Source: Thiohalospira sp051745535 | Lineage (GTDB): Bacteria; Pseudomonadota; Gammaproteobacteria; Thiohalospirales; Thiohalospiraceae | DNA length: 13,702 bases | Assembly (NCBI GenBank): GCA_051745535.1 | Contig: JBNJED010000031.1 | Location: 1 to 13,702, forward strand | Reading direction: 5' to 3' | Part shown: piece after piece, positions 5,838 to 13,333 of the stretch | Layout of the letters: every line of letters starts with the position of its first letter | How positions within the stretch are numbered: position 1 is the first letter of the stretch | Position numbers and translations under genes: made by a program | The notes under the pieces: model-generated | What the model was told of the DNA's origin: nothing | Databases searched by the model: none | What the model saw: the letters and a program-made list of their open reading frames with translations, nothing else

Positions 5838-6329
5838 ATGTACAATAAGCCCGCTACCCTGCTGGTCGCCCTGGCCCTGCTGGTCCCCTCCCTGGCCGCC
5901 GCGGAGCCGAACAACGACCGCGCCCTCGAGGGGGTGGAGAACGGCGATGTCATCTGGGATATCACCCTCTCCAAGCCCAGCCAGCTGGCCGGCCAGATGA
6001 ATGTCATCCGCCAGACCTACCGGGACCTGGAGGAGCACGGCATCGAGCCGCGCATGGTCCTGGCCTTCCACGGCCGCAACGTCCACTTCCTCACCGAGGA
6101 CCTGGAGTCCGTGCCGCTGGAGGAGTTGGACCAGGTGGAGCAGTTCAACGAGAACCTCGACAAGCTCCTGGCCCTGGACGGCGTGCGCGCCGAGGCCTGC
6201 TCCATCGCCACCCAGGTCTACGGCGCCGATGCCGACGCCATCCGGGACGAGGTGAACCTGGTGGGGAATACCTACATCTCCAATATCGGCTATACCCAGA
6301 AGGGGTACAGCATCATCGGGATCCGCTGA
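5838..6329 (+). CDS. Periplasmic DsrE-family protein with one conserved cysteine
   Basis: A 163-residue protein with a clear signal peptide (hydrophobic core about 6-19, likely cleavage after LAAA at residue 22). The mature part has a DsrE/DsrF-like alpha/beta pattern: DVIWDITLS, the helix with QTYRDLEEHG, MVLAFHGRNVHFLT (73-86), and the late segment VRAEACSIATQVYG containing the only cysteine, C121. In DsrE-like proteins a cysteine at this place carries sulfur as a persulfide. Export to the periplasm separates it from cytoplasmic DsrE/TusD. AGGAGG (5826-5831) lies six bases ahead of the ATG. The gene follows the rhodanese fusion after 43 bases and precedes arsS after 11, in one operon. A role as a periplasmic sulfur carrier or sensor is inference. 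Confidence 0.85.
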   Translation: MYNKPATLLVALALLVPSLAAAEPNNDRALEGVENGDVIWDITLSKPSQLAGQMNVIRQTYRDLEEHGIEPRMVLAFHGRNVHFLTEDLESVPLEELDQVEQFNENLDKLLALDGVRAEACSIATQVYGADADAIRDEVNLVGNTYISNIGYTQKGYSIIGIR

Positions 6330-6340
6330 GGGGAGGGGCC

Positions 6341-7303
6341 ATGCACGCGACCCTGCACCGCCTGAAGACCAGCGACTTCCCGGCCATCCGCCGGGGGGCG
6401 CTGCAGACCCTGCAGGTCAACCTCGGCTACCAGTGCAACCAGGCCTGTCTCCACTGCCACGTCAACGCCGGTCCCAAGCGCACGGAGATGATGAGCCCGG
6501 AGACGGTGGATACCGTCATCGCCTTCCTGGAGGCCAGCGGGGTCCGGGAGCTGGATCTCACCGGCGGCGCCCCGGAACTCCACCCGGAGTTCCGGCGGCT
6601 GGTGGTCGCGGCCCGGGAACGGGGCGTCCATGTCCGCGACCGCTGCAACCTCACCATCCTCCTGGAGCCCGGCCACGAGGACCTGGCCGACTTCCTGGCC
6701 GACCACGACGTGGAGGTGGTCGCCTCCCTGCCCTGCTACGAGGCGGAGAACGTCGACGCCCAGCGCGGCGAGGGGGTCCACGACGGCAGCATCCGGGCCC
6801 TGCGGCTGCTCAACCAGCGAGGCTACGGCAGCGGTGACGGTCGCCACCGGCTGGATCTGGTCTACAACCCCGGCGGCCCCCATCTGCCGCCGGAGCAGGG
6901 GGCGCTGGAGGCGGCCTATCGCGAGGAGCTGCAGGGGCGCTTCGGGATCGTCTTCGACCACCTCCTGGCCCTGGCCAACCTCCCCATCCAGCGTTTCGGC
7001 TCCACCCTGGTAAGCCGCGGCCAGTTCGACGACTACATGGCGCTGCTGCGCGGTTCCCACCGCGACGAGAACCTGGCGGCGGTGATGTGCCGCCACCTCA
7101 TCAGCGTCGACTGGCAGGGGCAGGTCTACGACTGCGACTTCAACCAGATGCTGGGCCTCCACCTGGGCGGGGGCGGGCCGGTCCACCTGGCCGATCTGCT
7201 CCAGCGCGACGTCGACGGCGAGCCTATCGCCGTGGCGGACCACTGCTACGGCTGCACCGCCGGCCAGGGTTCCTCCTGCGGGGGCGCCCTGGCCGCCGGC
7301 TGA
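6341..7303 (+). CDS. arsS: ArsS-type radical SAM enzyme (arsenosugar biosynthesis)
   Basis: A 320-residue radical SAM protein. The [4Fe-4S] motif is CNQACLHC (C32, C36, C39), followed by the SAM-binding GG-like ELDLTGGAPELHPEF (70-84) and RDRCNLTILLEPG (99-111). The C-terminal cysteine-rich part (C250, C265, C302, C305, C313; HCYGCTAGQGSSCGGAL) matches the ArsS/TIGR04167 'rSAM/selenodomain' family; some relatives use selenocysteine in this region, but no internal UGA is used here. In cyanobacteria ArsS adds a 5'-deoxyadenosyl group to dimethylarsenite, a step towards arsenosugars. Two glycosyltransferases of the matching families follow directly. No arsM (arsenite methyltransferase) is in the window. 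GGAGG precedes the ATG by four bases. The TGA stop is followed immediately by the next ATG in the same frame. Family is firm, arsenic substrate inferred. Confidence 0.9.
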   Translation: MHATLHRLKTSDFPAIRRGALQTLQVNLGYQCNQACLHCHVNAGPKRTEMMSPETVDTVIAFLEASGVRELDLTGGAPELHPEFRRLVVAARERGVHVRDRCNLTILLEPGHEDLADFLADHDVEVVASLPCYEAENVDAQRGEGVHDGSIRALRLLNQRGYGSGDGRHRLDLVYNPGGPHLPPEQGALEAAYREELQGRFGIVFDHLLALANLPIQRFGSTLVSRGQFDDYMALLRGSHRDENLAAVMCRHLISVDWQGQVYDCDFNQMLGLHLGGGGPVHLADLLQRDVDGEPIAVADHCYGCTAGQGSSCGGALAAG

Positions 7304-7978
7304 ATGCGGCTGTCCGTGGTCATCCCCGCCCGCAACGAGGCGGCGGCACTACCGGCCCTCCTCGCCGACCTGGCGCCGCTGCGCGCCGCCGGGGCGGAGG
7401 TCATCGTGGTCGACGGCGGGAGCGTCGACGGCACCCCGGACCTGGCGCGGACCGGCGCGGACCGGGTCCTCACCGCCGATGGCGGCCGAGCCGGCCAGAT
7501 GGCGGCCGGCGTGGCGGCGGCCAGCGGGGAGCTGCTCTGGTTCCTCCACGCCGATACCCGGCTGCCGGCGGGGGCGGAGGCGGCGCTGCGCTCCGCGGTG
7601 GCCGCCGGCCGGCGCTGGGGGCGCTTCGATGTCCGCCTCTCCGGCCGCCGCTGGGTCTTCCGCGTCATCGCCGCCCTCATGAACCGCCGCTCCTGCCTCA
7701 CCGGCATCGCCACCGGCGATCAGGGGATCTTCGTCACCCGCGCGGCCCTCACCGCCGTCGGCGGCTGGCCGGCGCTGCCGCTCATGGAGGATGTCGAGCT
7801 CTCCCGCCGGCTGCGGCGCCGGGCCGGCTGGCCGGCCTGCCTGCGACCGGCGCTGACCACCGCCAGCCGGCGCTGGGAGGAGGGCGGGGTGGCCCGGACC
7901 ATCCTGCTCATGTGGGGGCTGCGGCTGGCCTTCTTCCTGGGCGTGCCGGCGCGGGTGCTGGCCCGGTGGTACCGGTGA
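7304..7978 (+). CDS. Family 2 glycosyltransferase, TIGR04283-like (ArsS-associated)
   Basis: A 224-residue GT-A fold glycosyltransferase. Residues show SVVIPARNEA (4-13), VIVVDGGSVDGT (33-44), the metal-binding 'DXD'-like LHADTRLP (81-88), GDQGIF (138-143) and the acidic PLMEDVELSRRL (159-170). A C-terminal hydrophobic segment (about 198-217) may touch the membrane. This set, with the VDGGSxDGT and HADT motifs, is typical of the TIGR04283 'rSAM/selenodomain-associated transferase 2' family found with arsS. It would transfer a sugar, possibly to or from the deoxyadenosyl-arsenical made by ArsS. Its ATG follows the arsS stop with no gap and without its own Shine-Dalgarno, so it probably depends on translation of arsS. 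The next gene starts at a GTG overlapping its stop. Confidence 0.88.
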   Translation: MRLSVVIPARNEAAALPALLADLAPLRAAGAEVIVVDGGSVDGTPDLARTGADRVLTADGGRAGQMAAGVAAASGELLWFLHADTRLPAGAEAALRSAVAAGRRWGRFDVRLSGRRWVFRVIAALMNRRSCLTGIATGDQGIFVTRAALTAVGGWPALPLMEDVELSRRLRRRAGWPACLRPALTTASRRWEEGGVARTILLMWGLRLAFFLGVPARVLARWYR

Positions 7979-8613
7979 GCGGTCACCAACCCCGGATCCA
8001 GGTCTTCGCCCGGGCGCCGGTGGCGGGGCGGACCAAGCGGCGGCTCATCCCGGCGCTGGGGGAGGTTGGCGCCGCCGACCTCCACGCCACCCTGCTCCGG
8101 CGGACCGTGGCGGCGGTGGGTGGCGTCACGGGTGCAGACCGGGAGCTGTGGTGCCACCCCGATACCGGCCACCCCCTCCTCGCCGCCTGCGCCGCGGAGC
8201 AGGGTCTTGCCCTGCGCGTCCAGTCGGGGGCGGACCTGGGGGCGCGCATGGCCGGCGCCCTGGAGGCGGCCCTGGCCGAGGGCGCGCCGGCGGCGGTGCT
8301 GGTGGGTAGCGACTGCCCCGGGCTTACCGCCGGGGTCCTCTCCTCCGCCCTGGCGGCCCTGGAGGCGGGGGCGGACGCCGTCCTGGGGCCGGCCGAGGAC
8401 GGCGGCTACTACCTCATCGGCCTGCGGCGGCCGGCGCCGGCGCTCTTCCAGGACATCCCCTGGGGCGGGCCGGAGGTCGCGGCGGCCACGCGGGCCCGCG
8501 CCACCGAGGCCGGCCTGCGCATGGAGGAGCTGCCGACCCTGCGGGATATCGATACGCCGGCGGATCTGGCAGCCTTCCCGGATCTCGTCGACAATCCCCG
8601 GAGGCTCTCGTGA
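7975..8613 (+). CDS. TIGR04282-like glycosyltransferase (DUF2064, ArsS-associated)
   Basis: A 212-residue nucleotidyl/glycosyltransferase-like protein of the DUF2064/TIGR04282 family. It begins IQVFARAPVAGRTKRRL (8-24), the family's 'FakaPvaGrvKTRL' nucleotide-binding loop, here with KRRL instead of KTRL. LVGSDCPGL (109-117), GPAEDGGYYLIGL (138-150) and DIDTPADL (191-198) follow, all family landmarks. It is one of two transferases that routinely travel with ArsS and is annotated in databases as arsenosugar-related; the exact reaction is not established. The start is GTG at 7975, overlapping the previous TGA (GTGA), with only a weak GGTGG upstream. Its own TGA overlaps the next GTG in the same way, so it is tightly coupled on both sides. 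Confidence 0.88.
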   Translation: MSGHQPRIQVFARAPVAGRTKRRLIPALGEVGAADLHATLLRRTVAAVGGVTGADRELWCHPDTGHPLLAACAAEQGLALRVQSGADLGARMAGALEAALAEGAPAAVLVGSDCPGLTAGVLSSALAALEAGADAVLGPAEDGGYYLIGLRRPAPALFQDIPWGGPEVAAATRARATEAGLRMEELPTLRDIDTPADLAAFPDLVDNPRRLS

Positions 8614-8843
8614 ACTGGCTCGACAATCTCTCGCTGCCCATCGTGCTGCTGGTGGCGCTGACCCTGGGGCTCGCCCCCTTCGTCCCCGAGCCGCATCTGT
8701 GGCAGAAGCTGGAGATGCTCTCGGCCGGGGAGCTCAATGACCCGGTGGATATCTTCGACCTGGTCCTCCACGGCGCGCCCTGGATGGTCCTGGCGGCGAA
8801 GCTCGGGCGCATGGCCGGGGTGGCGGCCTTCCACCGCGGCTGA
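8610..8843 (+). CDS. Small membrane protein of unknown function, 77 residues
   Basis: Starts at a GTG overlapping the preceding stop (GTGA); GGAGG lies at 8600-8604, five bases upstream, supporting this start. Residues about 8-26 (SLPIVLLVALTLGLAPFVP) are a membrane helix, and 56-70 a second shorter hydrophobic segment. Between them is an amphipathic region with EPHLWQKLEML and a DPVDIFDLVLHG stretch. I recall similar small proteins, often misnamed 'RND transporter', near sulfur or metalloid genes, but know of no function. Its protein-like residue pattern, good start and tight packing inside the operon support it as a real gene. A membrane anchor or small regulatory partner for the TVP38 or hydroxylase proteins is possible, but that is a guess. 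Confidence 0.75.
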   Translation: MNWLDNLSLPIVLLVALTLGLAPFVPEPHLWQKLEMLSAGELNDPVDIFDLVLHGAPWMVLAAKLGRMAGVAAFHRG

Positions 8844-8873
8844 AGTCATCGGACCCGGAAGGGGAGGTGCAGG

Positions 8874-9248
8874 ATGGCCGATGAAGCGGATCGGGCCCTG
8901 GTCTTCGTCTACAACGCCGACAGCGGGCTCTTCAATACCGTGGCCGACATCGGCCACAAGCTCTTCTCGCCGCAGACCTACCAGTGCGACCTCTGCCGGA
9001 TCACCTACGGGCTGTTCAGCGTCCGCGAGGAGTGGCAGGCCTTCGTGCAGGGGCTGCCGCTGGCCGCGGAGTTCCTCCACCGCGACCAGTTCCGCGAGCA
9101 GTACGGGGAGCCGCCGGTGGGGCTGCCGGCGGTCTTCGTGCGCGAGGGTGGGGTGCTGACGCCGTGCCTCGCACCGGAGGCGCTGGCGGCCTGCGAGGAT
9201 GTCGCCGCCCTGGAGGCGGCCATTCGGGAGAACTGCCTGGAGGGCTAG
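8874..9248 (+). CDS. CxxC-containing protein of unknown function, last gene of operon
   Basis: A soluble protein of 124 residues. It begins ALVFVYNADSGLFNTVADIGHK (8-29), then SPQTYQCDLCRITYG with a CxxC pair (C38, C41), a conserved-looking WQAFVQGLP (54-62), and a VGLPAVFVREGG strand (82-93). Three further cysteines lie at 98, 107 and 121. The layout (short strand, CxxC at about 40, later 'LPAVF' before a cis-Pro-like turn) is reminiscent of thioredoxin-fold or DCC-type thiol proteins, but I cannot assign it firmly. GGAGG sits six bases before the ATG at 8874. It ends convergently with the next gene, sharing CTAG. A thiol redox or metal/metalloid-binding role would fit the operon; this is inference. 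Confidence 0.82.
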   Translation: MADEADRALVFVYNADSGLFNTVADIGHKLFSPQTYQCDLCRITYGLFSVREEWQAFVQGLPLAAEFLHRDQFREQYGEPPVGLPAVFVREGGVLTPCLAPEALAACEDVAALEAAIRENCLEG

Positions 9249-9916
9249 CTCGGCCGGCGGCCGAACTGGCCGGCGATGAGGTCCTTGAGGGCGTCGTTGC
9301 GGACCTCCAGCGGGTCGCTGGTGGCCTCCGCCTCGCCGGCGGGCTGCGGGGCTGCGCCGGCGCCTTCCTCGCCCTGGCCATCGCCCAGCCGGCGCGCCGC
9401 CGCCCGCTGCAGGGCCTCACCCAGCGCCGATCCCTCGGCGTGGCGGGTGTGGGCGAGCAGGGATTCGGAGATGGCGCGCGCCTGACGGGCGGTCTCGGGA
9501 TCGGCGTTGGTGCGCTCGTGCAGGGAGCGGCTGGCCGGCCGACTGACCTCCAGCGTGCTCATCACCTCCCGGGCGCGCTCCGGGATGGGCTCGTCGGGGA
9601 CGTGGTCCAGGATGGGCTTGTCCGCGATGCGCTCCCGCCGGGGCGTGGTCGGCCGCGGCGCCGGGCGGCTGGGCCGCGGGCGCTGCTGCTGGCTCGTCCG
9701 GCGGCGCTGTGGCCGGGCCTCCGCCGGCTCCTCGTCCTGAGCGGCCGGCTCCGCCTGGCGGATGTCCAGCTGGGTAAAGCCGAGACTGGCCAGGCTCTGG
9801 AGGTGCTTGCGGGTGAGCCGTACGCCGGCGCGCAGCAGGACCCGCTGGTTGGCGCCCATGACGGGGCTGGCCAGCACCATGCCGGGTCGGACCTGTTCCA
9901 GGGACATCCGGGCCAT
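9245..9916 (-). CDS. Hypothetical protein with short N-terminal domain and basic linker
   Basis: A 223-residue protein. Residues 5-52 (LEQVRPGMVLASPVM, LLRAGVRLTRKHLQSLASLGF, QLDI) resemble the small beta-rich segment often found ahead of HD-GYP/HDOD signalling domains ('L.pGMvLa.dV...G.lLl..G..l...hl..L...g'). No HD domain follows. Instead residues 55-100 are a low-complexity Arg/Pro/Gln linker, then an alpha-helical part (about 100-180), a Gly/Ala/Glu-rich stretch and a short tail (203-223). The ATG at 9916 is supported by GGAGG five bases upstream; an alternative ATG lies three codons later. It follows the DUF815 gene by 67 bases. The stop at 9247-9245 overlaps the stop of the convergent gene. 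Function unknown. Confidence 0.78.
   Translation of the reverse strand: MARMSLEQVRPGMVLASPVMGANQRVLLRAGVRLTRKHLQSLASLGFTQLDIRQAEPAAQDEEPAEARPQRRRTSQQQRPRPSRPAPRPTTPRRERIADKPILDHVPDEPIPERAREVMSTLEVSRPASRSLHERTNADPETARQARAISESLLAHTRHAEGSALGEALQRAAARRLGDGQGEEGAGAAPQPAGEAEATSDPLEVRNDALKDLIAGQFGRRPS
9250..9264. terminator. Hairpin at the convergent gene ends
   Basis: TCGGCC-GGC-GGCCGA is a perfect 6-bp GC-rich stem immediately after the shared CTAG stops, inside the last codons of the leftward gene. It could slow or end rightward transcription of the long operon, but there is no U-run, so it may equally be a chance feature of GC-rich coding DNA. Confidence 0.25.
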
Positions 9917-9983
9917 GACGACCTCCGCGTTCCGATTCCTTTGGAGTCTAGCAATTCCCGGGGCGGTTGTCCCTCGGGGTAGG

Positions 9984-10865
9984 TCAGCTATCCGTCGTGT
10001 CGCCGCCGGCCAGCGCCTGCTGGCCGGCCCGGTCCCGGGCGAACTGGGCGGCCACGCGGCCGGAGCGTGAGCCCCGCTCCAGGGCGAAGCGCAGCGCCTC
10101 CTCGTGGAGGTCGGCGTCGGCCTCCAGGCCGTGGTGGAACAGCCAGTGGTCCACCGCCGCCAGGTATTCGTCCTGGGAGAAGGGGTGGAAGGGGACCCAG
10201 AGGCCGAAGCGCTCGGACAGGGCGATCTTCTCGTCGGTGGCCTCCGCCGGGTGGATCTCGCCGTCGACCATCCGGGCCTGGCGGTTCTCCTCCATGCTCT
10301 CCGGCAGCAGATGGCGCCGGTTGGAGGTGGCGTGGATGAGGACGTTGGCCGGCGGGGCCGCCAGGGAGCCGTCCAGGGCGACCTTGAGCGCCTTGTAGCC
10401 GCGCTCGTCGGCGTCGAAGGAGAGGTCGTCACAGAAGACGATGAAGCGGTAGGGCTCTTCGGCCAGCCCCTCGACGATGGCCGGGAGGTGGACGAGGTCG
10501 GCCTTGTCCACCTCCACCAGGCGCAGGCCGCGTTCCCGGTAGGCGGTGAGCAGCCCCTTGATGAGGCTGGACTTGCCGGTGCCCCGGGCGCCCCAGAGCA
10601 GGGCGTTGTTGGCCGGGGCGCCGGCCAGGAACTGCTCGGCGTTGCCGGTGAGCCGGGCGATGGCCTCGTCCACGCCGCGCAGGTCGGTGAGGTTCACCGG
10701 ATCGGGGCGGGTGATCGCCTCCAGGTGGCCGCCGCCGGCGGGATGGGGGCGCCAGCGCGCCGCCGGTGTGGCGGCCCAGTCCACCGGCTCCGGCACCGGC
10801 GGCAGCCAGGCCTCGGCCCGCTCCAGGACCCGGGCGGCGCGGTCGAGGAACTCGCCCAGCTCCAC
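9984..10865 (-). CDS. DUF815-family AAA+ ATPase
   Basis: A 293-residue ATPase of the DUF815 family. It has a helical N-terminal part (1-60), Walker A GARGTGKSS (92-100), Walker B-like FIVFCDDLSF (141-150), a sensor-1 region IHATSNRRHLLP (177-188) and the family's DEKIALSERFGLWVPFHPFSQDEYL (211-235). A small C-terminal helical region with RSGRVAAQFARD (267-278) follows. The family is widespread in proteobacteria, but its role is not established; its fold suggests a remodelling or clamp-loader-like function. The start is a GTG at 10865, four bases after the ettA stop (TGA-GAAC-GTG), with a weak AGGG upstream, so it is probably co-transcribed with ettA. Confidence 0.92.
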   Translation of the reverse strand: MELGEFLDRAARVLERAEAWLPPVPEPVDWAATPAARWRPHPAGGGHLEAITRPDPVNLTDLRGVDEAIARLTGNAEQFLAGAPANNALLWGARGTGKSSLIKGLLTAYRERGLRLVEVDKADLVHLPAIVEGLAEEPYRFIVFCDDLSFDADERGYKALKVALDGSLAAPPANVLIHATSNRRHLLPESMEENRQARMVDGEIHPAEATDEKIALSERFGLWVPFHPFSQDEYLAAVDHWLFHHGLEADADLHEEALRFALERGSRSGRVAAQFARDRAGQQALAGGDTTDS

Positions 10866-10869
10866 GTTC

Positions 10870-12537
<1,668 letters not shown>

Positions 12538-12578
12538 GGTTCGCTCGAAGCTCCGCTGGGGTGTTGAGAAGGTCCGGG

Positions 12579-12587
12579 ATTGTAACA
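12579..12587 (-). promoter_or_regulatory. Extended -10 promoter candidate for ettA
   Basis: In the leftward sense TGTTACAAT provides a TGn extended -10 element with hexamer TACAAT (5 of 6), about 41 bases ahead of the ettA ATG. No good -35 hexamer is present at 17 bases, which extended -10 promoters tolerate. It stands out as an AT-containing island in very GC-rich DNA. Confidence 0.45.
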
Positions 12588-12602
12588 GATGCCCGCCGGG
12601 GG

Positions 12603-13316
12603 CTAGCGAGCGCGCTCCATGTCCGTGCGCAGGAAGGCCAGGACCTGGGTGCGATAGACCAGGGCGATCAACAGGGCCAGCCAGGCGGTGGCGGCGAGGT
12701 CCCAGAGGTCCTTGGCAGTGGCGTAGGTCGCGGGGGCCAGGCCGGCGAAGAGGGCCGCCGCGGCGGCGTGGCCCAGGGCGTAGGCCGCGTGGAGGCGCTT
12801 GTTGCGGCGATTGGAGCCCTCGACCACGTACCAGAGTCCGATGGTGGCGTGCCAGAGGGCGACGAAGGTGAAGACGGTGGCGAACAGCGAGGGGCCGACG
12901 GCCAGTTCTGCCAGTAGCTCCGCGTTCAGCGGGTCTTCGGCCAGGTCGCCGATGGCCAGCGCCGCCAGCAGCCAGGCGGAGACGCCGATCCGGAAGAGGT
13001 CGATGAAGTAGAGCGCCAGGACCCGGCGCGGGCTGCTGCCGCCGTCGGCGGGCCGGGTCTCCCCCTCCTGGAGGGCGAGATGGGTCTTGTAGGCGAGGAC
13101 GTCGTAGGCGATGAAGGCGATGGCCAGGAGCAGCAGCACCAGCCGCTTCCAGAGTTCGGGGTCGCCGAGGAGTTCCGGGTACTCGAGGATCAGGCGGATG
13201 TAGTTGAAGGAGAGCAGCAGCAGGCCGATGGCGATGACATCGCTCAGCAGACCGTTGATGGTGCCGGCCACGCGCCGGGCGTAGTAGGGGTCGGAGAGGC
13301 GGTGGGGATCGGACAT
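12603..13316 (-). CDS. Multi-span membrane protein of unknown function
   Basis: A 237-residue integral membrane protein. Hydrophobic segments at about 22-45, 57-77, 98-122, 140-163, 178-200 and 206-228 suggest six spans; the N-terminal 18 residues (DPHRLSDPYYARRV) are polar. I do not recognise a functional motif. LFATVFTFVALWHATIGLWYV (144-164) and the basic NRRNKRLHAAYALGH stretch (169-183) are the most distinctive parts. It begins 17 bases after the stop of the aspartoacylase-family gene, so the two are probably co-transcribed; the Shine-Dalgarno (GAGG) is about twelve bases from the ATG, longer than usual. About 65 bases separate it from ettA, which appears to have its own promoter. Confidence 0.82.
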   Translation of the reverse strand: MSDPHRLSDPYYARRVAGTINGLLSDVIAIGLLLLSFNYIRLILEYPELLGDPELWKRLVLLLLAIAFIAYDVLAYKTHLALQEGETRPADGGSSPRRVLALYFIDLFRIGVSAWLLAALAIGDLAEDPLNAELLAELAVGPSLFATVFTFVALWHATIGLWYVVEGSNRRNKRLHAAYALGHAAAAALFAGLAPATYATAKDLWDLAATAWLALLIALVYRTQVLAFLRTDMERAR

Positions 13317-13333
13317 GGTCGCGGCGAACCTCG

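Noticed and set aside
4745..6007. 420-codon open frame on the minus strand opposite the TVP38-rhodanese gene
   Set aside because: Low-complexity Gly/Gln/His/Pro composition, no recognisable motif, and a clear coding gene on the other strand.
7240..7303. Internal selenocysteine site in the ArsS C terminus
   Set aside because: The C-terminal motif is encoded with ordinary cysteine codons and there is no internal in-frame TGA before the stop.
7087..7974. N-terminal extension of the TIGR04282-like frame back to 7087
   Set aside because: The extra 296 codons are Arg/Pro/Gly-rich shadow translation of arsS and the first transferase. The family N terminus (FARAP...) begins just after the GTG at 7975.
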